Counted from the first letter of the stretch, positions 17,312 through 26,414 are shown. The stretch: 64,000 nucleotides of DNA from Morganella morganii_D (GCA_044772875.1 CP173058.1:1178001-1242000), one strand, 5' to 3'. Numbers and translations: made by a program. The notes: generated from the sequence alone by a model not told the origin.

Positions 17312-17340
17312 TATCTGTTAATCTAAAATGATACAGTCAA
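17312..17340 (-). promoter_or_regulatory. possible promoter of the 28-residue ORF
   Basis: On the minus strand TTGACT (complement of 17335-17340), a 17-base spacer and CAGATA (complement of 17312-17317). The -35 is near consensus, the -10 is weaker. Confidence 0.4.
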
Positions 17341-17502
17341 TGTGCTGTATCGTTGGGATGTACTTTACTCATTAGTGTGAGTTCAATCAAGTTTTCACTC
17401 AAAAGAAGTTGAGCATAATAAAATCAATTTTAACTCAAAAAACAGACTATTTCGTAAAAAAAACGGTACACCTGACAATGACTCACCGGAAATAAAGGAA
17501 CT

Positions 17503-18021
17503 TTGATGATATTTCGTACACAAATCAGCACAGTACTGGGTGATATGTCGGCAGCGGCAACGGATCAGGGTGTCTGTTTTCTGGAATTTTTTGAGGACAG
17601 CCGCCGTGAAGATACCTTACAGCGGGTTTCTGTCCGGCTGAAAATGCCGGTGACAGACGGAAATCATCCCCATCTGGTAATGCTGAATACACAATTGCAG
17701 AACTATTTTGCCGGTAAGCTGATGCAGTTTACGGTTCCGCTGGTGCTGCCGGGAACGCCTTTTCAGCAAAAAGTCTGGAATACGTTACTGTCCGTGCCGT
17801 TTGGCAGCACTGTCACTTACAGTATGCTGGCTGAATCCTTATCCTCCCCGCGTGCTGTCCGGGCAGTAGGGCGGGCAAACGGGATGAACCCGGTTTCAGT
17901 ATTGGTGCCGTGCCACCGCGTTACCGGCAAAAACGGCGAACTGACAGGCTATGCAGGAGGGACTGACCGTAAAGCCTGGTTACTGGCTCATGAAAAACAG
18001 GTTAAAGGAGCAGCAATATGA
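17503..18021 (+). CDS. ogt: methylated-DNA--protein-cysteine S-methyltransferase
   Basis: 172-residue suicide enzyme that removes methyl and larger alkyl groups from O6-guanine and O4-thymine. The acceptor Cys137 is in the invariant PCHRV, followed by the GYAGG loop; RAVGRANGMNP is the DNA-binding helix region. It lacks the Ada N-terminal domain, as expected for Ogt. Its stop overlaps the yeaO start by ATGA. Confidence 0.95.
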   Translation: MMIFRTQISTVLGDMSAAATDQGVCFLEFFEDSRREDTLQRVSVRLKMPVTDGNHPHLVMLNTQLQNYFAGKLMQFTVPLVLPGTPFQQKVWNTLLSVPFGSTVTYSMLAESLSSPRAVRAVGRANGMNPVSVLVPCHRVTGKNGELTGYAGGTDRKAWLLAHEKQVKGAAI

Positions 18022-18368
18022 TTTTCTGCAAACGGGTTTATGATAAGGTCGCGGAAAGTGACGGTTACCGGGTGCTGGTTGACCGGCTGTGGCCGCGCGG
18101 CATTAAAAAAACTGATCTGAACTATGATGAATGGAATAAAGATGTTGCGCCGGATACAGAACTCCGCAAGTGGTTTCACGCCAACAGCGATCAGTTTGCT
18201 GAGTTTGAACGGCGTTATCGTGAAGAACTGGAGAGCAGGCCGCAAAGCTGGCAGCCGCTGGTGGTCAGAGCTGTGCAGGGTAACCTGACGCTGCTGTTTG
18301 CGGCAAAAGATAAAGAGCATAACCAGGCGAAAGTGCTGAAGGCATTTCTGGAAGAAAAACTATCCTGA
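18018..18368 (+). CDS. yeaO: YeaO (DUF488) protein
   Basis: 116-residue DUF488 protein. DGYRVLVDRLWPRGIKK near residue 15-31 and LRKWFH are the family hallmarks. Function unknown; the family has a Rossmann-like fold. Translationally coupled to ogt (ATGA overlap, AAAGGAG upstream), a pairing that suggests but does not prove a link with alkylation stress. Confidence 0.9.
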   Translation: MIFCKRVYDKVAESDGYRVLVDRLWPRGIKKTDLNYDEWNKDVAPDTELRKWFHANSDQFAEFERRYREELESRPQSWQPLVVRAVQGNLTLLFAAKDKEHNQAKVLKAFLEEKLS

Positions 18369-18455
18369 TGACATGTCTGCGGCCTGATTGACGCACAGAT
18401 GTCTGGCAGACAGGGGAACGAAAAACGTAAGCGCGGGGGATGATGCGACCCGGGC

Positions 18456-18482
18456 AAAAAATCCCGGCTAACCGGGATTTTT
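18456..18482. terminator. bidirectional terminator between yeaO and hemB
   Basis: Stem TCCCGG/CCGGGA extended by A6/T5 pairs, loop CTAA. It serves hemB on the minus strand and probably yeaO on the plus strand. Confidence 0.85.
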
Positions 18483-18506
18483 CAGCAAAGGTGGTGGTTC
18501 AGGAGA

Positions 18507-19481
18507 TCAGCTCAGAATCTTATTCTCTGCCAGACTCAGGGCGAAATAACTGAAGATTAAATCTGCCCCGGCACGTTTGATGGAGCCGAGGGTTTCCAGT
18601 ATCACACGGGTTTCATCAATGGCACCGGCCTGTGCGGCCAGTTTGATCATCGCGTATTCACCGCTCACCTGATAGGCTGCCAGCGGCAGGTTTGAGCGTT
18701 CACGCACATCACGCAGAATATCCAGATAAGCCCCGGCTGGTTTTACCATCAGCATATCCGCACCTTCCTGCTCATCGATCAGGGATTCACGGATAGCCTC
18801 ACGGCGGTTCATCGGATCCATCTGATAGGTTTTGCGGTCGCCTTTCAGGCAGGAACCGGCTGCATCACGGAACGGGCCGTAAAGGGCAGACGCGAATTTG
18901 GTGGAGTAGGAAACAATCCCGGTCTGATGGAACCCTGCGGCATCCAGCGCCAGACGGATAGCCCGCACCTGGCCGTCCTGGGCGGCAGAAGGGGCGATAA
19001 AGTCAGCGCCCGCCTGTGCAGCCACCACAGCCTGCAACCCGAGGTTATGCAGCGTTTCGTCGTTATCCACCACACCGTCATGTACCACGCCGCAGTGTCC
19101 GTGGCTGGTGTATTCACAGAAGCAGGTATCGGACATTACCACCATTTCAGGTACTGTCTCTTTGCAGATACGGGACATCCGGGCAACCAGACCATCTGCC
19201 GCCCGGGCATCGCTGCCGGTCGCATCCAAATGATGTGAGACACCGAACGTCATGACGGATTTGATACCGGCTTTGGCGATCCGTTCGATTTCATAAGCCA
19301 GCCGTTTTTCCGGAATGCGCATAACGCCCGGCATGCTGTCGATGGCTTTATAGTCATCGGCGCCTTCTTCGACAAAAATCGGTAACGCGAGATCATTGAG
19401 GCTTAATGAGGTTTCCCGGAACAGATCACGTATCTGCGGGGTCTGACGAATTCTTCTGAGACGCTGGATGTCATGTTGCAT
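18507..19481 (-). CDS. hemB: delta-aminolevulinic acid dehydratase (porphobilinogen synthase)
   Basis: Condenses two 5-aminolevulinate molecules to porphobilinogen in haem synthesis. 324 residues. The zinc cysteines are in SDTCFCEYTSHGHCG, and the two Schiff-base lysines in YSTKFASALYG and MLMVKPAGAYLD. Single gene with its own terminator. hemA, the preceding step of the pathway, is also in this window at 55.8 kb. Confidence 0.97.
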   Translation of the reverse strand: MQHDIQRLRRIRQTPQIRDLFRETSLSLNDLALPIFVEEGADDYKAIDSMPGVMRIPEKRLAYEIERIAKAGIKSVMTFGVSHHLDATGSDARAADGLVARMSRICKETVPEMVVMSDTCFCEYTSHGHCGVVHDGVVDNDETLHNLGLQAVVAAQAGADFIAPSAAQDGQVRAIRLALDAAGFHQTGIVSYSTKFASALYGPFRDAAGSCLKGDRKTYQMDPMNRREAIRESLIDEQEGADMLMVKPAGAYLDILRDVRERSNLPLAAYQVSGEYAMIKLAAQAGAIDETRVILETLGSIKRAGADLIFSYFALSLAENKILS

Positions 19482-19558
19482 AACGACAGTTGCTCCTTAT
19501 TTCATAAAAAATAATGCGGTCAGTATAAACCTTTCGGAGCAGGATGGGGTACAGCGCA

Positions 19559-19588
19559 GAAAAAAATAAGGCTCCGCAAAGGGAGCCT
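19559..19588 (-). terminator. terminator in the hemB upstream gap (minus strand)
   Basis: Stem AGGCTCC/GGAGCCT followed on the minus strand by TTATTTTTTT. No annotated minus-strand gene ends here; it fits the small ORF that stops at 19610. Confidence 0.75.
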
Positions 19589-19609
19589 GAAAACGATGTG
19601 CGTTTATCT

Positions 19610-19681
19610 TCAGAATATAATACGGGCGATTTTATTCAGCTCTGAGATAAAACGTCTGATATTTTTTATTGCAGGTAACAT
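19610..19681 (-). CDS. candidate 23-residue small protein
   Basis: Frame MLPAIKNIRRFISELNKIAR plus three hydrophobic residues, with basic residues spaced for an amphipathic helix. The upstream AAGAACG is a poor ribosome site. It is followed 22 bases later by an intrinsic terminator in the same direction and lies downstream of the better supported 28-codon frame at 19832-19918, so the two might share a transcript. No family recognised. Confidence 0.35.
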   Translation of the reverse strand: MLPAIKNIRRFISELNKIARIIF

Positions 19682-19831
19682 AATTACGTTCTTGTTTATT
19701 GCGTTCTCACAATTCGATGACATAACTTTAGCACTTTGTTGATGAGTATCAATCTTTCTCACAAATTTAATTTAACATTTAAACTGAATTTGATTTGAAT
19801 AGATACAGCTAAAAAGTGCTTAATCTGCTAT

Positions 19832-19918
19832 TCAGAGACGGTTCCGGTAAAATGCGACCACACAGAAGGACGCGGTGACGTTGTCTAACTCTTTTAAAAA
19901 GCGGGCTAAAAATCGCAT
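19832..19918 (-). CDS. candidate 28-residue small protein
   Basis: Frame beginning MRFLARFLKELDNVTASF and ending YRNRL. AAGGA stands eight bases before the ATG. A TTGACT element lies about 60 bases upstream but without a good -10. Length 28, basic N-terminus, and a shared pattern (hydrophobic, Asp, basic/Asn, Val/Ile, Thr) with the ORF at 17171-17257. The rest of the 735-base hemB-DUF2339 gap holds no other gene I can support. Confidence 0.5.
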   Translation of the reverse strand: MRFLARFLKELDNVTASFCVVAFYRNRL

Positions 19919-20216
19919 AATGAGTGTCCTTATATTGTTGTGATCTGTATCCCGAAATTGCCTCTTTTTGTGATAACAGTCAATATTTAAAATCCGGAAA
20001 AATGATTTTCAGTTAAAACATGTGTGAAACCGTTGTGCCTGCTGGTATTACCGGTGTTTTAACAACGGATTAACGGGATAAAGCAGCATTTTATGGTATT
20101 TGCTAAATAACCGGATTTATTCGCCTGATTTTTAGCCGCATAACAGGCAGTATGTGAGATAATTGAAATTAAAAATTGTCTGCACTCTAAGTTAAAGACT
20201 GAAAAACAGGATAAAC

Positions 20217-22889
20217 ATGGATTCATTACTCTTCTGGGGTTTTGTGTTAGTGGCGCTCATCGTTGTGACGCCGTTTATTGCTGTTGCGGCGCTGCGGCGC
20301 ACAACGCTGCTGAGGATGCAGGTCAGTATTCTGACGGAGGAAACTGAATCACTGCGCCGGGAACTGGATGCACTGACCGCAGGTCAACCGGTGGTGAAAA
20401 CCGCCGTTCAGGCTGTAGCGTTGTCTGAAGAAGTCACCGCGCAACCGGAATCTGTTGTGCAATATGAACCGGCTCCTGAACCGGAACCCGTTATCGCGGC
20501 GTCGGTACCGCTCCCGTCAGACAATGCGGCGGCAGAGCGGAAAAGCCCGGCGGCTAATATTATCGAATGGCTGCTTAACGGTAATCTCCCGGCCAAAACC
20601 GGCATTCTGCTGCTGTTTATCGGCCTTTCATATCTGCTGAAATTCAGTATCGAAAATAATATCCTGACACCGGAAGTCCGTCTGATCGGTTCGGCAGTCT
20701 TGTCTGTGACGCTCTTTGTTGTCGGCTGGTGTGTCCGCCATAAAAACCGGCTGTACAGTCTGATTGTTCAGGGCGGTAGTCTCGGTGCGTTTTATATCAC
20801 GATATTTGCCGCCTATAAGCTCTACCAGTTTCTGCCGCTGACCTTCGCACTGGCGCTGATGGTGGTTATCTGTCTGGCATCCGTATTTTTCGCGGTGATA
20901 CAAAACGCTGTCAGTCTGGCGGTTCTGGCCGTGATCGGCGGTTATGCGGCACCGGTACTGCTCTCCACCGGCAGCGGAAACTATATCGCGCTGTTCTCCT
21001 ATTACCTGATGCTTTCCGCCTCCATTCTGGTTATGAATTACTGGCAGGGGTGGCGGGTGCTGAATATTACCGGTTTCGCCTTTACCTTCGTGGTGGGGGT
21101 ACTCTGGGGGATGGAAAACTACCGGCCGGAATATTATCTGAGCTGCCAGATCTTTATTATTCTGAACCTGGTGATCTACGGACTGATGACGCAGCAGTAT
21201 GCACGCCATCATATCCTGACAGGAGACGGGCGAAAGCAGCTGATGGTGGATTCAGTGCTGCTGTTCGCGCCGCCGGTGCTGGCGTTTTCTCTGCAATATG
21301 GCATCACTGAGCCGTTTTATCTCGGCACCGCTATCTCATCGCTGTCCTTCGGGCTGCTCTATCTGCTGCTGACGATGATCAGTCTGCGCCGCTTCCGGGC
21401 TGACGGGCAGCGCTTGTCTCTCGGTTTCCTGCTGCTCAGTATCGGCTTTATCTCGCTGGCGGTGCCGATGGCGCTGTCGCCGCAGTGGACGTCAGTGGCC
21501 TGGACGATAGAGGGCTTGGCGATACTGTGGTTTGCCTGTCTGCAAAAACAGCGGATTGTCGGCTGGAGTGCCACCGGGCTGGTGCTGCTCGGGTTTGCCT
21601 CTCTGCTCTACAGCATGGACTTTATTTACTGGTCAGAACAGACCACCTGGATGTACATCTTCCAGTGGGGCGGACTACTGGTTGCAGGGGCGATTCATCA
21701 CCATTTCCGTCTGATGAGCCGCAGCAGGCTGATTTCCGGGCTGCTGATTATCCCGGCAATGATCACCTGGCTTTCCTGGCTGTGGATGCTGCCGTGGTTA
21801 TCACCGGCCGGTGAATTACTGTCCGGGGAGGAATATGTGCTGACCGGGCTTGTGATCTCAGTCTGGAGCTGGTTCTTCCTCGCGCGCAAAGCACAGTGGA
21901 CTCAGCTGTATTACTGTATCAGCGCGCTGTGGATAGTGAGCCTGCTGATGTTGTGCAGTTATATTCTTACCGGGATACATCCGGCAGGCTCGTTGTATGG
22001 CGGCTTTATCTGGCTGCTGATTATCGGCAGTATGATCACCTTTATCCGGCTGCTGCCGGAACAGGCACCGCGTATCATCCGCAATCTGATGCATGGTGCG
22101 GCACTCTGGACACTGATCGGCCTGCTGGCGGCGGAAGTGCTGTGGGCAGAAACTCAGCTGCCGTGGGGCATGGAAGAATGGGCTTACTTTATTGCCATGC
22201 TGGCGGCGTGCGGCGTATTTTTCGTGTTGTATGCTATGCAGCGCCTGCGGTGGCCGCCGATGGACAACCATGCCGCGCTGTACTGGCAGAGTGCGTATCC
22301 GCTGGCTGTGTTGCTGGGGCTGGCGCTGTTTGCCGGAAATATGCAGGATGGACAGTTGTCGCTCTGGCAATATGTGCCGCTGCTGAACCCGCTGGATGAA
22401 GCCGGGTTATTCGGGCTTGCCGCATTGTGGTGTCTGCGTGATGCATTGATTCTGACCACACCGAAAGTGCGCTTCCGGGCTGTTGTGGTGCGCTGGCTTG
22501 GCATTGTCATCGCCGGGCTTGGTATCTGGTGGGCGAACGGTATTCTGATCCGCGCACTGGCCTTTGCGGACGGAACCGCCTGGACAACGGCGGCGCTGCT
22601 GCAATCCCGTCTCATCCAGACCACACTGGCGATTGTCTGGGCACTGACTGCCGTGATCCTGATGACAACCGCAACCCGCCGGCATAAACGCCATCTGTGG
22701 CTGGCCGGTGCTGTTATCTTTGCTGTGGTGATTATTAAACTCTTTGTGGTTGATATGAACCAGAGCAGCGGGCTTGCCAGAGCAGGTGCATTTATCGGGG
22801 TGGCGCTGCTGATTCTGATTGTGGGATATTTCTCGCCGTTACCGCCTAAGACGGGCACTGACATACAGAATAATAAGGAAAATAGCTGA
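20217..22889 (+). CDS. DUF2339 large polytopic membrane protein
   Basis: 890 residues. One N-terminal membrane segment, a short coiled-coil-like stretch (about 35-60, MQVSILTEETESLRRELDAL), an acidic/Pro linker, then more than twenty hydrophobic segments from about residue 125 to the end. The repeated SGLARAGAFIGVALLILIVGY ending and the GNLPAKTGILLLFIGLSYL entry are typical of DUF2339. Function unknown. AGGA is five bases before the ATG. Its TGA overlaps the ATG of the next gene (TGATG), so the two proteins are made together. Confidence 0.85.
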   Translation: MDSLLFWGFVLVALIVVTPFIAVAALRRTTLLRMQVSILTEETESLRRELDALTAGQPVVKTAVQAVALSEEVTAQPESVVQYEPAPEPEPVIAASVPLPSDNAAAERKSPAANIIEWLLNGNLPAKTGILLLFIGLSYLLKFSIENNILTPEVRLIGSAVLSVTLFVVGWCVRHKNRLYSLIVQGGSLGAFYITIFAAYKLYQFLPLTFALALMVVICLASVFFAVIQNAVSLAVLAVIGGYAAPVLLSTGSGNYIALFSYYLMLSASILVMNYWQGWRVLNITGFAFTFVVGVLWGMENYRPEYYLSCQIFIILNLVIYGLMTQQYARHHILTGDGRKQLMVDSVLLFAPPVLAFSLQYGITEPFYLGTAISSLSFGLLYLLLTMISLRRFRADGQRLSLGFLLLSIGFISLAVPMALSPQWTSVAWTIEGLAILWFACLQKQRIVGWSATGLVLLGFASLLYSMDFIYWSEQTTWMYIFQWGGLLVAGAIHHHFRLMSRSRLISGLLIIPAMITWLSWLWMLPWLSPAGELLSGEEYVLTGLVISVWSWFFLARKAQWTQLYYCISALWIVSLLMLCSYILTGIHPAGSLYGGFIWLLIIGSMITFIRLLPEQAPRIIRNLMHGAALWTLIGLLAAEVLWAETQLPWGMEEWAYFIAMLAACGVFFVLYAMQRLRWPPMDNHAALYWQSAYPLAVLLGLALFAGNMQDGQLSLWQYVPLLNPLDEAGLFGLAALWCLRDALILTTPKVRFRAVVVRWLGIVIAGLGIWWANGILIRALAFADGTAWTTAALLQSRLIQTTLAIVWALTAVILMTTATRRHKRHLWLAGAVIFAVVIIKLFVVDMNQSSGLARAGAFIGVALLILIVGYFSPLPPKTGTDIQNNKENS

Positions 22890-24340
22890 TGATCACAGGT
22901 AAAAAGATGGTGCTGTGCCGCAAATGGCGTACCGGAGCAGTGCTCCTGGCAGCAGTACTGGCATCGGTGACCCCCTTTTCACGGGCGGAAACCCCGGCTG
23001 AGACTCTGAATGATTTTAACCAGGGGGCGGAATTACAGCTCCGGGCGGAGAATGCACCGTTTTACCGGCTGACAGTGCCGGATAATGTCTGGCTGAACAG
23101 TGCATGGCCTGATCTGCGGGATATCCGTATCTTTGACAGTACAGGTACACCGGTGCCGATGTCACTGACCGCGGCAAAACAGATAAAAGATGAAAGTGCA
23201 CGTGTCCGCTTCGTTATTTATCCGCTGTCACAACGTCATGCGGAAGAACAGGACGGAAACCGCAAAATCCGCCTGAAAGCCGATAACGGCACAGAACTGA
23301 CCATTTACAATGATAATGCGGACCGCCTCGTGCGTCCGGCGACCGTAACGTATCTGCTGGTGCCGGATAATAAACAGCAACTCCCGCTGCCGTTGCGGGA
23401 AGTCACGCTGAACTGGCCGCAGCAGAACGGCAATATGCAGGCCAAAGCGTCACTGTTCAGCAGTGATGACAAACAAAACTGGTCTCCGGTGATCCGTGAT
23501 GTACCGCTGATGGATCTGAAATCCGGTGATGACACACTGCTGGCACAGCAGATAAAGATCCCGGACTATATCAGTGGTAATGAAAGCTGGGCGAAGTACT
23601 GGCTGCTTTCCGTTACCGGGGATAACAATCAGGCACCACCGCAGATCATAACAGCAGAAGGGATAGGTTCACGGACAGTGGAGCGCCGGGAGGTCAATCG
23701 TTTTGGCTTTACTCCCGCCGCAGATACTGACGGCAGTATGATTTACAGCCTGCCGAATACACAGAATCTCAGCCGCCTGGATTTTCATATTGATCAGGAA
23801 AACATGGTTCTGCCGGTACGGATAGAGTACCGGAGCGGTACGGAGGGAAACTGGCTTCTGCTGGATAATAAAGTGCTTTATTCACGCGTGCAGGATGATG
23901 AGGAAAACCGCAACAGCAGCATCCGGCTTAATGATCTGCCGGTCCGCCAGGTCAGGCTGACTGCGATTAACAGCAGCTGGCGCGATATCCCGCCGAAGGT
24001 CACCGGGGTTAAATATGCACAATATCTGACCTTTAACGCCCAGGGGGCCGCTCCGTATCTGCTGGTGTGGGGAGCTCATGATGTGAATGCGGTGTTTTTA
24101 CCGCTGGCACAGCTCCTGCCTGACAATAATCTGAATAATCAGGATGCTATTCCGCAGGCGGATGTGTCAGAAAAAGTGGTCACGCTGGGAGGTGAAGCGA
24201 AGTTATTACCTGCACCGGAAGCCGCGCCGCCGTTTGCCTGGAAAACCTGGCTGTTATGGGGGGTGCTGGTGGCAGGGGTGGCAGTGCTCGGGTTTTTTGC
24301 TGTTCGTTTGCTGAAAGAAGTGAAACCGGAACAGGAATAA
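22889..24340 (+). CDS. DUF3999 membrane-anchored exported protein
   Basis: 483 residues with an N-terminal signal sequence (cleavage near SRA-ET), a long beta-rich periplasmic region, and one C-terminal membrane helix (about 455-475, TWLLWGVLVAGVAVLGFFAV) followed by a short basic/acidic tail. DUF3999 proteins regularly sit beside DUF2339 proteins, which suggests a complex: a polytopic membrane part plus a periplasmic anchored part. Start overlaps the DUF2339 stop; AAGGA nine bases upstream. Confidence 0.85.
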   Translation: MITGKKMVLCRKWRTGAVLLAAVLASVTPFSRAETPAETLNDFNQGAELQLRAENAPFYRLTVPDNVWLNSAWPDLRDIRIFDSTGTPVPMSLTAAKQIKDESARVRFVIYPLSQRHAEEQDGNRKIRLKADNGTELTIYNDNADRLVRPATVTYLLVPDNKQQLPLPLREVTLNWPQQNGNMQAKASLFSSDDKQNWSPVIRDVPLMDLKSGDDTLLAQQIKIPDYISGNESWAKYWLLSVTGDNNQAPPQIITAEGIGSRTVERREVNRFGFTPAADTDGSMIYSLPNTQNLSRLDFHIDQENMVLPVRIEYRSGTEGNWLLLDNKVLYSRVQDDEENRNSSIRLNDLPVRQVRLTAINSSWRDIPPKVTGVKYAQYLTFNAQGAAPYLLVWGAHDVNAVFLPLAQLLPDNNLNNQDAIPQADVSEKVVTLGGEAKLLPAPEAAPPFAWKTWLLWGVLVAGVAVLGFFAVRLLKEVKPEQE

Positions 24341-24350
24341 CAGTACAGCA

Positions 24351-24387
24351 TAAAAAAAGTCCGCACGTTGTATAACAGCGTGCGGAC
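24351..24387 (-). terminator. terminator after yecF (minus strand)
   Basis: Stem GTCCGCACG/CGTGCGGAC with an 11-base loop, then seven T on the minus strand. It lies about 125 bases after the yecF stop, giving that mRNA a long 3' tail. Confidence 0.75.
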
Positions 24388-24510
24388 AGAAACGAAAATA
24401 AAAAAGAAAGGGTATTTAGTACAGGAACATTATCCTAACAAGAACAGCCCACCCTCTCTTTAGCGATTCGTTGCATTATCCCCGGACAGCATTAATTGCC
24501 AGGCCGGAAA

Positions 24511-24732
24511 TTATTTCCGGTACTCTGTTTTAATCTGGGCAATGGTATTTTTGAATGTACCGGCCAGATGCTCATCATCAATTTCGCTGATCTGGCGTTC
24601 CATATTGACGATAATGCGGCCTGCATCTGCCTGACCCACCGCCTTCAGTAAATATGTCACCAGTGCTTTTAAACAGGTCACTTCCGCTGTGAGTGTTTCA
24701 GTATCGTTTTCAGTTTTAAATGCGTTATTCAT
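24511..24732 (-). CDS. yecF: YecF (DUF2594) small protein
   Basis: 73-residue DUF2594 protein: ETLTAEVTCLKALVTYLLKAVGQADAGR and the following helix match E. coli YecF. Predicted all-helical and cytoplasmic. Function unknown. GAGG six bases before the ATG at 24732 decides the start over an ATG four codons upstream. Confidence 0.88.
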   Translation of the reverse strand: MNNAFKTENDTETLTAEVTCLKALVTYLLKAVGQADAGRIIVNMERQISEIDDEHLAGTFKNTIAQIKTEYRK

Positions 24733-24886
24733 GGTTAACCTCAACCGTTATATTTATCAGTCCCGGATATATCAGCGGCAAAGAATACCAGATCTGCCCG
24801 CTGCTGCTCTACCTTCTTTTTTATTTTCCCGCTATGCTGATAAACAGGGTGTATTCATTATCCGCTGAAAAAGGCAAAATAATCAG

Positions 24887-25750
24887 ATGAATATTGTCGA
24901 TATCAATGCCATAACCCGTGATTACCCGATGTTAAAAATGCCGGGTCCGCAGGACAGCCATAAAGGAACATTTGGCACACTCGGCATTACCGGCGGTGCG
25001 CCGGGAATGAGCGGTGCGATTATTCTGGCCGGATGCGCCGCATTGAAAACTGGTTGCGGCAAAGTGATACTGGGATTTAATCAGCCGCAATTGCCGGTGC
25101 CGTTTATTGAGAATGCACCGGAGCTGATGCTGCGGACCGCCGGGGCGTTGGCGGATGACCCGGCGGTAACCGCGCAGGTTACCGGTCCCGGACTGGGGCA
25201 GAGTACAGAAAGCCGGGCACTGGCGGAAGCGGCGTGTATGCAGACCGGAAAACCACAGGTACTGGATGCGGATGCACTGAATATTCTGGCGGCCATGCCG
25301 GGTATTGCACTGGATGATAAATGTGTGATAACCCCGCATCCGCAGGAAGCTGCCCGCCTGCTGAATACCACAGTGACGGATATTCAGGCAGATCGTCCTG
25401 CGGCGGCTCTGGCGCTGGCGGCACAATATCACTGCTGGGCAGTACTGAAAGGGCACCACAGCCTGATTGCCTCACCGGACGGTGAGTTATGGTGTAATCA
25501 CAGCGGTAACCGCGGGCTGGCCACTGCCGGCAGCGGGGATGTGTTATCCGGGATTATCGGCAGTCTGCTGGCGCAGCGGTTGCCGGTACAGGAAGCAGTT
25601 TGTGGCGGGGTCTGGCTGCACGGTGCGGCTGCGGATGAATGTGTGGCAGCCGGTATCGGTCCTGTCGGATTAACTGCCCATGAAATTATTGATTATGTGC
25701 GACTTATCCGTAACCGCCTGATAACGGAAACGACGGGCAATAAGAGTTAA
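24887..25750 (+). CDS. nnrD: ADP-dependent NAD(P)HX dehydratase, stand-alone
   Basis: Repairs hydrated NADH and NADPH by ADP- or ATP-driven dehydration. 287 residues with the ribokinase-like fold of the C-terminal half of E. coli Nnr (YjeF): GTFGTLGITGGAPGMSGA, VTGPGLGQ, VITPHPQEAARLL, VLKGHHSLIA and the AGSGDVLSGIIG anion loop. The N-terminal epimerase domain is absent, so this is a separate gene, perhaps in addition to the usual fused copy elsewhere. Confidence 0.9.
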   Translation: MNIVDINAITRDYPMLKMPGPQDSHKGTFGTLGITGGAPGMSGAIILAGCAALKTGCGKVILGFNQPQLPVPFIENAPELMLRTAGALADDPAVTAQVTGPGLGQSTESRALAEAACMQTGKPQVLDADALNILAAMPGIALDDKCVITPHPQEAARLLNTTVTDIQADRPAAALALAAQYHCWAVLKGHHSLIASPDGELWCNHSGNRGLATAGSGDVLSGIIGSLLAQRLPVQEAVCGGVWLHGAAADECVAAGIGPVGLTAHEIIDYVRLIRNRLITETTGNKS

Positions 25751-25828
25751 CGGTATCAATCTCACAGATATTTTCCGCAACATCTAATATAGTGACAACA
25801 TATCGCATGATTTATTCAAGGAGGCAGT

Positions 25829-26257
25829 ATGTATAATACAATTTTGGTTCCTATCGATATTTCAGAAGAAGAACTGACCAGCAAGGCTGTCCGCCATGCA
25901 CTTTATCTGGCGAAAGAAACAGGGGCTAAGCTGCATATTGTCCATGTCCTGCCGATCTCATCCGCGATCATTAATGCATATGCGCTGGGTTATATGGAAA
26001 TAAAAGATAAAGCGACGATTAAAGCCGAAGAAGATATTCATATGCTGATGGATTCTATAGATCTGCCGCCGGAACGTCTTGCTTATACTATTACGTTCGG
26101 TTCCCCGCGTGATGAAATTATCCAGGCGGCGGAAGAGGTGAAAGCCGATATTATTGTTATCGGTTCCCGTCGTCCGAATATTTCCACACATCTGCTGGGC
26201 TCTACCGCCGGTGGTGTTGTCCGTTATGCGCCTGTCTCGGTGATGGTTGTCCGCTGA
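25829..26257 (+). CDS. universal stress protein, UspF type
   Basis: 142-residue single-domain Usp. N-terminal MYNTILVPIDIS with the nucleotide-contacting Asp, and the C-terminal ATP loop GSRRPNISTHLLGSTAGGVV, the G(x)...GS pattern of ATP-binding UspF/UspG proteins, which dimerise and respond to stress. GGAGG six bases upstream of the ATG. A close paralogue follows 157 bases downstream. Confidence 0.92.
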   Translation: MYNTILVPIDISEEELTSKAVRHALYLAKETGAKLHIVHVLPISSAIINAYALGYMEIKDKATIKAEEDIHMLMDSIDLPPERLAYTITFGSPRDEIIQAAEEVKADIIVIGSRRPNISTHLLGSTAGGVVRYAPVSVMVVR

Positions 26258-26369
26258 GACCTGCAATTTTCTTATATTTCTCCGGTGGCATTAACTGTCA
26301 CCGGATATTTTCCTGTCTGTTTTATCTGAAAAAATATGATGCCGGGCCCGGTGATTTCCGGTTTATTGC

Positions 26370-26379
26370 CTATACTTAA
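26370..26379 (+). promoter_or_regulatory. SigmaS-type -10 of the second usp gene
   Basis: CTATACTTAA, preceded by TGC, is the consensus extended -10 for SigmaS. It stands 36 bases before the ATG of the downstream usp gene, giving that paralogue its own stationary-phase promoter. Confidence 0.65.
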
Positions 26380-26414
26380 ACCAAATGCACACTGGACTGA
26401 CAATGAGGGATGGT

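Noticed and set aside
22184..22864. 226-codon frame opposite the DUF2339 gene
   Set aside because: Arises from the codon pattern of a hydrophobic, GC-rich gene; low-complexity Ser/Ala/Arg composition.
24430..24510. Possible sRNA downstream of yecF
   Set aside because: A terminator follows but no start signal or known sRNA pattern; more simply the yecF 3' end.
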